A stretch of 5,549 bases of DNA from a bacterium. GTDB taxonomy: Bacteria; Dependentiae; Babeliae; Babeliales; RVW-14. The notes under the pieces are model-generated. The model worked only from the letters and a program-made list of their open reading frames with translations, did no database searches and was not told where the DNA came from. The translations under genes and the position numbers were made by a program. Each line of letters opens with the position of its first letter. Positions within the stretch are counted from its first letter, which is position 1. The stretch covers positions 1 through 5,549 of the forward strand of contig RGUK01000116.1 of NCBI GenBank assembly GCA_010027825.1, in the 5' to 3' direction. Positions 1 to 5,311 of the stretch are shown one piece after another.

Positions 1-1
1 A

Positions 2-922
2 AGAATTGGTTTGCCACCTGAAGAGGCGCTTAAAGTTTCTTTGCAAGAAACAAGACAAATGGGTCTTTTGACCCCAAACCTTGAAAACATTATTAATCAA
101 AGCCCAACAGAAATGCTTGGGGTAAACACCGACCCAAGACTAAGGGACGCTCAACTAGCAGCATTAAGTGAATTTGCAAATATTGGACAATCTGGCGGCA
201 TGAGATTGTCTGACATTGCTAATTATGAAAAATCTTTGGGCGATGTTGCTGCAAGGGAGCGAGGAGCGCGTGAGGCAATACAATTAGATGCAGCACAAAG
301 AGGGGCATCAACAGGCGGCGCTTCCTTGGCCTCACAGATGCTTAATCAGCAAGCAGGATCAGAGCAAAGACATATGGATGCTCTTAACCTTGCTGGCAGG
401 GCGCAAGATGTTGCGTTGCAATCTTTGGCTAGATCTGGCGAGCTTGCTGGAGATTTAAGGGGCAGAGACTATGACGAGCAAGCTCAGAAGGCTAGGGCAC
501 AGGACACAATTAATGCCATGAATGCGCAGGCAGCAAGGGGAACTCAACAAAGAAATGTTGCTTCTATGAATGATGCTCAAGCCTCTAACTTGGGCGAAAC
601 GCAAAGAATATACGACTCAAATATCAACACTAGAAATCAGCAAGCCCTATATAACGCAAAAGTTCCACAACAAATGTTTGAAAATCAAATGACAAAACAA
701 AACGCAATAGCCGGAGCAAGAGGGGGGCAAGTTTCAAACGCACAACAATCTGGGCAACGACAAGCAAACATGTGGGGTGGCATCGGATCTGGTCTTTCAG
801 ACGTTGGATCTGCCCTGAGTGGATATATGTACGATTCAAATGATCAGCCAAAAGTTAAAACCAACGGCGGTTATAGCGGAAACATGAACAAACGAAATCC
901 GTACATGGATAGGTGGGGTTAA
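2..922 (+). CDS. Phage virion structural protein, Gln/Ala-rich, probable internal/ejection protein (5' partial)
   Basis: The frame is open to the left edge of the window, so the gene starts upstream; the TTG at 11 is only the first possible start inside the window and has no convincing ribosome site. About 306 residues are visible, ending at TAA. Numbered from that TTG, residues about 45-240 are rich in Ala, Gln, Arg and Asn with almost no Cys or aromatic residues, predicting long helices or coiled coil. A segment around residues 75-110 (SLGDVAARERGAREAI followed by a Gly/Ser-rich turn) resembles a family often seen among phage structural proteins; this is recall, not a search. Residues about 254-275 form a Gly/Ser-rich hydrophobic stretch (WGGIGSGLSDVGSALSGYM), and the tail is Asn/Gly/Tyr-rich. 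The composition and the position before another structural gene and a large ejection-type protein suggest an injected internal virion or pilot protein. A tail-associated structural role is the alternative. No enzymatic motif is visible. Confidence 0.7.
   Translation, partial: RIGLPPEEALKVSLQETRQMGLLTPNLENIINQSPTEMLGVNTDPRLRDAQLAALSEFANIGQSGGMRLSDIANYEKSLGDVAARERGAREAIQLDAAQRGASTGGASLASQMLNQQAGSEQRHMDALNLAGRAQDVALQSLARSGELAGDLRGRDYDEQAQKARAQDTINAMNAQAARGTQQRNVASMNDAQASNLGETQRIYDSNINTRNQQALYNAKVPQQMFENQMTKQNAIAGARGGQVSNAQQSGQRQANMWGGIGSGLSDVGSALSGYMYDSNDQPKVKTNGGYSGNMNKRNPYMDRWG
911..918 (+). promoter_or_regulatory. Ribosome binding site deciding the ATG start at 925
   Basis: AGGTGGGG lies inside the last codons of the upstream gene, with six bases before ATG 925. 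This spacing favours ATG 925 over the in-frame GTG at 913, which is itself part of the ribosome-site sequence. Confidence 0.6.
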
Positions 923-924
923 AA

Positions 925-1551
925 ATGCCAAATAGATACGATTATGAACTTGAATTATTAAAAAATCGTCAGCAATCAGATATGGTGCTTGATGAATTAG
1001 ATCTTTCTGAGCCTGATGTTTTGCCACAAGAAGAAAACGCAACAGATCAGCATCCAGGCGTTTTTAAATCTCTTTATGATAGAACTGGGGTGAGCGCAGC
1101 AAAGCCAATTCCAACTAAAGTTGATCAATTTCCTGAAGTTAATTTTGAAGAGTCGCCAATACAAAAATCAGCGTCGGGCAAAACAATGTCTCAATCTGAA
1201 TTGTCGTTGCCGCCAATTCCAAACTTTGAGGTTCCTGAATTTTCTTATCCAGAATACCAACCGCTAGAACAAAACAATGGGGACTCAAAAACAAAAAGAC
1301 TTTTAGCGTATTTAAACATGGCTGGAAACGATTTTATTCGCGGAGCAACAGGGTTTAAACCAGACGACGGGGTTGCCAGTGGAATGCTAGAACAGGCTAA
1401 TCAAATAGACAAAAACAAGACAAACGAAAAGCAAAGACTTGATCAATATTTAAAAAATAAATATGACGCTTATAACAATTACAACAAACTAAAAATGCAA
1501 GCAGACAGCCTAAGAAATAACGCCTTATATAGAAGGTCATTACGAATTTGA
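925..1551 (+). CDS. Phage structural protein, N-terminal portion of a frame-split gene
   Basis: This frame begins MPNRYDYELELLKNRQQ and runs 208 residues to TGA. ATG 925 has a good ribosome site and leaves two bases after the previous stop. Residues about 20-110 are acidic and Pro-rich with little order (for example SLPPIPNFEVPEF). A helical part follows: LLAYLNMAGNDFIRGATGF at about 128-146, then a Lys/Asn/Gln-rich coiled-coil-like stretch to the end. I know no enzyme with this layout. A disordered head, a short Gly-containing helix and a charged coiled coil are common in phage internal virion proteins. The last residues (ALYRRSLRI) end abruptly at TGA, while the reading frame shifted by one base continues with fluent protein-like sequence from about 1514 through 2023. 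Removing one T from the TTT at 1547-1549 joins the two parts into a 365-residue protein. I infer that this is the first half of one gene, interrupted by an indel, a sequencing error or a recoding site. Confidence 0.68.
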   Translation: MPNRYDYELELLKNRQQSDMVLDELDLSEPDVLPQEENATDQHPGVFKSLYDRTGVSAAKPIPTKVDQFPEVNFEESPIQKSASGKTMSQSELSLPPIPNFEVPEFSYPEYQPLEQNNGDSKTKRLLAYLNMAGNDFIRGATGFKPDDGVASGMLEQANQIDKNKTNEKQRLDQYLKNKYDAYNNYNKLKMQADSLRNNALYRRSLRI

Positions 1552-1576
1552 TAAAAGTGGTGGAGCAACTCAAGGA

Positions 1577-2023
1577 GTGAGATTGATCGAAGAGACAAAG
1601 CAAATTGCCAGAGAGCTTAGATCTAAGTTTTATGGAAAAAATGGAGAATTATTACAGCCTGGAGTTTTGGAGCTACTTAAAAAAGAGCTTGGCCCCGGTG
1701 GTCAAAATTGGTTTAACGTGAACCATTCAGAACTGGCGCAATACGCTCAAACACTTAAAAGAAATTATTTAAATCAAATGAAAACGGTTATGGGAGAAAG
1801 GCCGACAGACAAAGACACAGAAACTTATCTTGGCACATTGTTTGATTGGGCTTTAAGTCCGACCGCAAATGCCGCCAACTTAGAGGCAAAAGCAAACGAA
1901 ATGAAGCAAAGGCTGATGGCTAACATCGCCATGAGAAAACACGCATTAAAGACTGGCGGCGACATGAGCACTTTTGATCCGCAAACCGTCCCATCAGGCA
2001 ATATTGAAATTTTAGACGAATAG
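1577..2023 (+). CDS. Phage structural protein, C-terminal portion of the frame-split gene
   Basis: A 148-residue frame begins at GTG 1577 and ends at TAG. The GTG is a poor independent start: AAGGAG abuts it directly with no spacer, and the same frame is already open from 1514 and encodes plausible protein (GHYEFDKSGGATQGVRLIEE) upstream of it. Residues from GTG are mostly helical: RLIEETKQIARELRSKFYG at the start, KKELGPGGQNWF near 35-46, and a second helix pair (LEAKANEMKQRLMANIAMRKHAL) before an acidic end, GNIEILDE. Phage internal proteins often carry a segment like ARELRSKFYG after a charged coiled coil, which fits this being the natural continuation of the frame ending at 1551. If translated separately it would need reinitiation after the TGA at 1549-1551. 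The following gene starts nine bases after the stop. Function unknown; a structural or ejection role is inferred from context. Confidence 0.62.
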   Translation: MRLIEETKQIARELRSKFYGKNGELLQPGVLELLKKELGPGGQNWFNVNHSELAQYAQTLKRNYLNQMKTVMGERPTDKDTETYLGTLFDWALSPTANAANLEAKANEMKQRLMANIAMRKHALKTGGDMSTFDPQTVPSGNIEILDE

Positions 2024-2026
2024 GGA
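2022..2026 (+). promoter_or_regulatory. Ribosome binding site for the 817-residue protein
   Basis: AGGGA overlaps the TAG stop of the preceding gene and sits six bases before ATG 2033, supporting this start and coupling the two genes. Confidence 0.5.
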
Positions 2027-2032
2027 ACTATC

Positions 2033-4486
2033 ATGCCAGAAAGAAAAAAAATAATTTATAGGCCATTTGACGGGTCAAAACCAATAAAAATGTCCGTTCC
2101 TGATGGGGTTACCGAGGAGCAAATTCATCAAAAAGCAAATGAAATTTTGCTTAAAAGGTCAATCGAAGGTCGTAATTCTACAGAATTGGATGACGCGCAA
2201 ACGCAGCAAATGCAACAAAGTGGGATTGGCGAAAGGCCAGAAAGACCAAGTATAACTAGCGAGCTTGCTGACGCTGCCGGAAATTTGGGCGTTAACGCAC
2301 TTCAGGGATTGGGAAGTGCTTTGGATTTTGCAGATAGATATAGCGGAGCGGCATCATTGAGATCTGCCGCCTACGACGTTGCCAAAAACAAATTATCTGC
2401 TCATCCAATCGATGCGGCGTTAAACCAATATGGCAAAGAGGGTGCGCCAACAGGAAAAGAAATTGCAACAGAGCTTGGGGTGACTCAAAAGGGAATGTCA
2501 GACTTAATTCCTTCTCTTTATAGCGATACAGGAAACGAATGGACTAAGTTTAAAAGGGGTGGTGCCTTAGATTTTACGGGTGCAGGTGCGGCTGGTCTTT
2601 TAACAGAAATGGCACTTGATCCATTGGCGGTTGGGATGCCAGCAGAAAAGGGACTTTCAGCCGTTTTAGGAAAAGTCGGATTACCGACGGTCGGGCGTTC
2701 GGTTGGAAAATTAGGGCAAGCTTCGGATAAACTGTTTGCCTATTTAGGAAATGCCGCAACGGGAATATCGAGAAGGGATTTTAGAACCTACATAAAAAGA
2801 CCTGGGCCAATAGTGCCAGGAATTAGAACCCTGGGCGATGCTGCGGAATCGGCATCAAAAACAGTGCTTCCCAAAATTGCAACACCTCTTGAAGCGGCTG
2901 GAATGGAAAGTGCGGCAAAGCCGTTTAAATCTTTTGCCGAATCTGATCCAGTTGAAGAATACATCAAAAAATACGGCCCTGCCTCAAACGAGTCTAGCTT
3001 GGCAAGTGCGGTTGGCGACACAAAACACGCAATGTGGACAAGGCTTAAAGATACTAGGAGGGCACTTGGAAGAATGGTTCAAATGTCCCTAGAAAAAAAT
3101 TCTATTGGTGGGAAAAAAATAAATGTGGGGCCATTTGTTGATTACCTGAATGAATTAAAAAACAAAATAGCGCTTACTCACAAAGAAGATAGGGCGCAAA
3201 TTGAGGCAATGATTCAACACTTAGAGGATGTTTCAGAGCCAATAAAATTGCGAATGAATGGGCCGCCAGCCAACACAATAGGGTCTACAGTTTCAGTAAA
3301 CTATCCACAAACAGGAATAAAACCAGGAAGCACAATAACCTTGCCGCAAACTGGGCCTTATGGTGGGTCTACGTTTCCTAGATATTGGGGTCAACAAAAA
3401 TCTTCGGGAAATGCCTTTGTTGGTGGAATGGTTCAGCAAGGAACAAGCAATATTCCAAACCAAGTAACGGTGACCTTACCAGCAAAGTTTATTTCTTTGA
3501 AAGAGTTAAACGCTCAAAAACAAAGACTACAGGATATAGCCGATGAAAGATATTTAAAAGAAGGCAAAATTTTCAATAATGGGCCAAGAGCAGAAATGGC
3601 GGCATTAAAAACTGCTAGAAAAATGAGGAAAGAAATAGAGAAATATATTGAAACAATGCCCAATCCAGACTTGCGGCTTATAAAAGCAAATAAGCTTTTG
3701 TCTGCCATGCACAATATTGAAGATACTAGGGGCGTGCGAAGTTTATTAAAAAAAGATGCCCCGATTGGAGATTTGCTTGCCGCCGGAAGCGGTCAAAATC
3801 CACAAGTACTGTCAAACATAGAGGCAATGGATAATTTTTATACTCAAAAATTAGGAAGAACGGTATATAAAAATTCAAATGGGGACTTTGTAACGAGAAA
3901 ACTGCAAATAAACCCAAAAACAGGAATACCATCGACAGAAAACCTTACTAATAATTTTAAGGGAAATGCAGAAAATTTATCTGCCTATCGATCATTTTCT
4001 AGTCCTGACTTGTTGCCAATAGACTCGACCGGAAAATCTTATACCAGAACCAATTTAACTACTGCCGCATTGAGGGTTGGGTTGGGCGGTGCCTTTGGTA
4101 CTGCTGTTACCGGAAGCCCGATCGTTGGTTTGGGTGGTGCTCTTATGGCATCGCCAAAGGCGGCTAAAATTGGTGCAAATGTTTACAGGGGAATTAGACA
4201 AAGTGGGCCGCTTGGTTATATGGCAGTTAGGGCATCAACCGAGCCTTCGCGCCAAGAAAGGCACAAGGCTTGGACAAGCTCTTTGTCTCAAAAAGTAGCT
4301 GGAACGCCATATGAACAAAGATTTGCGGAGGCTTTGCAAAAAGGTGATCAGGCTACTAGCGCAGAATTTTTTAAAACTTATTTTACTGATCCACAATTTC
4401 AAAAACTATATTCAATGGAACAAACAAATAAAGAAATTGATGATATGCTTGAGAATGGGCTAGACGAAGATCAGACTGAAGAATGA
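2033..4486 (+). CDS. Large internal virion / DNA-ejection-type protein
   Basis: This 817-residue protein is the largest gene in the window and has an ATG start with a ribosome site. Residues about 5-43 (IIYRPFDGSKPIKMSVPDGV then TEEQIHQKANEILLKR) match a short N-terminal module often found on large phage virion proteins, a small beta segment with VPDG then a helix. Residues about 75-240 are Gly/Ala-rich with a hydrophobic stretch, FTGAGAAGLLTEMALDPLAV, near 181-200. Residues about 363-411 are charged helix. Residues about 412-483 are a Thr/Gly/Pro/Asn-rich, beta-like island. Residues about 484-545 return to strong coiled coil. A second Gly/Ala-rich hydrophobic region (ALRVGLGGAFGTAVTG, then VGLGGALMA) lies near 678-708, followed by an acidic end. 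I see no lytic transglycosylase or peptidase motif. Long helices plus two membrane-compatible segments suggest a protein injected with the genome that helps form the ejection conduit; this is inference. It overlaps the downstream NlpC/P60 start by four bases (ATGA). Confidence 0.75.
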   Translation: MPERKKIIYRPFDGSKPIKMSVPDGVTEEQIHQKANEILLKRSIEGRNSTELDDAQTQQMQQSGIGERPERPSITSELADAAGNLGVNALQGLGSALDFADRYSGAASLRSAAYDVAKNKLSAHPIDAALNQYGKEGAPTGKEIATELGVTQKGMSDLIPSLYSDTGNEWTKFKRGGALDFTGAGAAGLLTEMALDPLAVGMPAEKGLSAVLGKVGLPTVGRSVGKLGQASDKLFAYLGNAATGISRRDFRTYIKRPGPIVPGIRTLGDAAESASKTVLPKIATPLEAAGMESAAKPFKSFAESDPVEEYIKKYGPASNESSLASAVGDTKHAMWTRLKDTRRALGRMVQMSLEKNSIGGKKINVGPFVDYLNELKNKIALTHKEDRAQIEAMIQHLEDVSEPIKLRMNGPPANTIGSTVSVNYPQTGIKPGSTITLPQTGPYGGSTFPRYWGQQKSSGNAFVGGMVQQGTSNIPNQVTVTLPAKFISLKELNAQKQRLQDIADERYLKEGKIFNNGPRAEMAALKTARKMRKEIEKYIETMPNPDLRLIKANKLLSAMHNIEDTRGVRSLLKKDAPIGDLLAAGSGQNPQVLSNIEAMDNFYTQKLGRTVYKNSNGDFVTRKLQINPKTGIPSTENLTNNFKGNAENLSAYRSFSSPDLLPIDSTGKSYTRTNLTTAALRVGLGGAFGTAVTGSPIVGLGGALMASPKAAKIGANVYRGIRQSGPLGYMAVRASTEPSRQERHKAWTSSLSQKVAGTPYEQRFAEALQKGDQATSAEFFKTYFTDPQFQKLYSMEQTNKEIDDMLENGLDEDQTEE
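3305..3373 (+). repeat. Imperfect decapeptide repeat PQTG....ST within the ejection-type protein
   Basis: Two ten-residue units, PQTGIKPGST (residues 425-434) and PQTGPYGGST (438-447), are separated by ITL. The DNA units at 3305-3334 and 3344-3373 have diverged at codon level, so the similarity is kept mainly in the protein. It lies in the Thr/Gly/Pro-rich island between two helical regions and may be an extended linker or a small beta element. Confidence 0.6.
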
Positions 4487-4608
4487 TTGAAACGCTAATT
4501 CAATATGCAATGCGCTTTGTGGGTGTTCCATACGTTTACGGCGGGAACAACCCGTTGTCTGGAATGGATTGCTCTGGCTTTGTTTGCGAGTGCCTAAAAG
4601 CGGTTTAA
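4483..4608 (+). CDS. NlpC/P60 family cell-wall peptidase, N-terminal fragment with catalytic Cys
   Basis: A 41-residue frame starts at an ATG that overlaps the stop of the preceding gene as ATGA, a sign of translational coupling. It carries the hallmark start of an NlpC/P60 domain: LIQYAMRFVGVPYVYGG, then NNPLSGMDCSGFVCECLKAV. Cys30 in DCSG is the expected nucleophile of this cysteine peptidase family, which cleaves peptide cross-links or stems in peptidoglycan. The frame then meets TAA at 4606-4608, far short of a domain of usual length, and lacks the catalytic His. The missing half is found immediately downstream in the next frame. Removing one T from TTT at 4604-4606 gives a single 123-residue protein. 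The product would be a phage-encoded hydrolase acting at entry or lysis; which of the two is not shown. Family assignment is strong; whether an intact enzyme is made is uncertain. Confidence 0.8.
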   Translation: MIETLIQYAMRFVGVPYVYGGNNPLSGMDCSGFVCECLKAV

Positions 4609-4612
4609 GCTA

Positions 4613-4855
4613 TTGAAAGAACGAAGCGATTGCAAAGTATCATCAAAAATTGAGAAAGGGTGCGTCTTATTTTTTGGAAAAAAAGACTCTCTTATTTCTC
4701 ACGTTGCCATTGCAATTAATGATAAGCTCATGATTGAGAGTGGGGGCGGTGACGCTGGCACAATTTCCAAAGAAAAAGCTGAAAAAATTAACGCATTTGT
4801 TAGAATACGACCCATTAGGAACGATCTAGTTGGAATCGTCAAAGTCGAAATCTAA
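4613..4855 (+). CDS. NlpC/P60 family cell-wall peptidase, C-terminal fragment with catalytic His
   Basis: The 80-residue frame from TTG 4613 encodes the second half of the NlpC/P60 domain. KGCVLFFGKKDSLISHVAIA contains the core strand and the expected catalytic His (residue 30, or 73 in the joined protein). INDKLMIESGGG follows, with Glu42 twelve residues after the His as a candidate third polar residue. The end, NAFVRIRPIRNDL, is typical of the small phage members of this family, as I recall them. TTG 4613 has no clear ribosome site and the frame is already open from 4598, so it is unlikely to be an independent gene start. The linker between the Cys half and this half is about 26 residues from DCSG to GCVLFF, against about 35 in a bacterial Spr-type enzyme recalled for comparison, so a small deletion as well as a frame change is possible. 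The 3' end overlaps the next gene's start by 26 bases. Confidence 0.75.
   Translation: MKERSDCKVSSKIEKGCVLFFGKKDSLISHVAIAINDKLMIESGGGDAGTISKEKAEKINAFVRIRPIRNDLVGIVKVEI
4816..4820 (+). promoter_or_regulatory. Candidate ribosome binding site for TTG 4830
   Basis: TAGGA lies nine bases before TTG 4830, inside the NlpC/P60 C-terminal coding sequence. It is the only start signal for the small CxxC/HxxC protein, because its frame is closed by TAG at 4827-4829. Confidence 0.4.
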
Positions 4856-5024
4856 ACGGTGCTTTCATTGCGGCTCAAATCTCTCAAAAGTATTTATCGC
4901 AATCAACGGGAAGTGGAGACAAATTTACCTTCACGAAGAATGCGAACAAAAACTAAGACAACAGAATCCGACTTACTTAAACAAATTAAAGCGACCCTCG
5001 AAGTTCTCAAAGCGCAAGGCTTAA
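4830..5024 (+). CDS. Small putative zinc-binding protein (CxxC...HxxC)
   Basis: This is a 64-residue frame with a TTG start and TAA stop. After a Ser/Lys-rich start it has RCFHCGSNLSKVFIAINGKW followed by RQIYLHEECEQKL. Cys11 and Cys14, with His35 and Cys38, form a C-x2-C-x20-H-x2-C arrangement typical of a single small zinc site. The segment between them looks like two beta strands, as in zinc ribbons. The tail is strongly basic (KRPSKFSKRKA). The spaced metal ligands and fluent strand pattern argue that it is a real gene rather than a chance frame. It overlaps the NlpC/P60 gene by 26 bases and the nuclease gene by 85 bases in a different frame. I do not recognise a named family. A nucleic-acid or protein-binding role beside the nuclease is possible but unproven. 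The alternative is that the basic tail is only a by-product of the overlap. Confidence 0.55.
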   Translation: MESSKSKSKRCFHCGSNLSKVFIAINGKWRQIYLHEECEQKLRQQNPTYLNKLKRPSKFSKRKA

Positions 5025-5311
5025 TCAGCTATCGTAGAATTCATGTAATGCCAGTTTTTCGTAAGGGAAGGATGTCAAAAAATCCTGATCAGTGCGGAAT
5101 GGAAGACATACAAGTTTACCTTATGGGTGGGAGAACATTATATTGGGAACTGAAATCACCTACGGGGAAACAATCAGAACACCAGAAACAAAGACAAGAA
5201 GAGCTTACGAATCTTGGTCACGATTACAAAGTAATACGAAGCCTAGAACAAGCGTTGTCGGAGTTGGGAGCCAAGGGGTTAAGCGTACTAACCTTGGAGG
5301 CATCGTGGTAG
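4940..5311 (+). CDS. VRR-NUC domain nuclease
   Basis: A 123-residue protein begins at ATG 4940. Its frame is open upstream to GTG 4859, but that extension (SLRLKSLKSIYRNQ) reads as the shadow of the zinc-site frame, and family members usually begin just before the TESDLLKQI-type helix. The core is NPDQCGMEDIQVYLMGGRTL then YWELKSPTGKQSEHQ. Asp56, Glu70 and Lys72 with Gln82 fit the D...ExK...Q signature of VRR-NUC enzymes, a PD-(D/E)xK-like nuclease fold used in DNA repair and Holliday-junction or structure-specific cleavage. LGHDYKVIRSLEQAL is the usual closing strand and helix. Standalone VRR-NUC proteins of this size are common in phages. A likely role is processing branched DNA before packaging or during recombination; the substrate cannot be read from the sequence. 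The ATG has only a poor, directly adjacent GAAGA and may rely on coupling with the overlapping gene. Confidence 0.82.
   Translation: MRTKTKTTESDLLKQIKATLEVLKAQGLISYRRIHVMPVFRKGRMSKNPDQCGMEDIQVYLMGGRTLYWELKSPTGKQSEHQKQRQEELTNLGHDYKVIRSLEQALSELGAKGLSVLTLEASW
5296..5300 (+). promoter_or_regulatory. Ribosome binding site for GTG 5305
   Basis: GGAGG lies four bases before GTG 5305, within the end of the nuclease gene. It is the strongest ribosome site in the window and supports a GTG start overlapping the nuclease stop. Confidence 0.6.

Noticed and set aside
913..924. GTG 913 as start of the second structural protein
   Set aside because: It falls inside the AGGTGGGG ribosome site that correctly serves ATG 925.
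1577..1579. GTG as an independent gene start
   Set aside because: AAGGAG abuts it with no spacer, and plausible coding sequence in the same frame extends upstream, so it looks like an internal codon of a frame-split gene.
2838..3092. 84-codon + strand frame inside the ejection-type gene
   Set aside because: It lies wholly within a well-supported gene, has no ribosome site and no recognisable features.
4077..4298. 73-codon + strand frame rich in Leu, Val and Trp, possibly membrane-like
   Set aside because: It is the out-of-frame reading of the Gly/Ala-rich hydrophobic region of the ejection-type protein; its hydrophobicity follows from that composition.
4859..4939. N-terminal extension of the VRR-NUC protein from GTG 4859
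   Set aside because: The extension has no ribosome site and is antiphase to the better-supported CxxC/HxxC frame; the family usually begins near ATG 4940.
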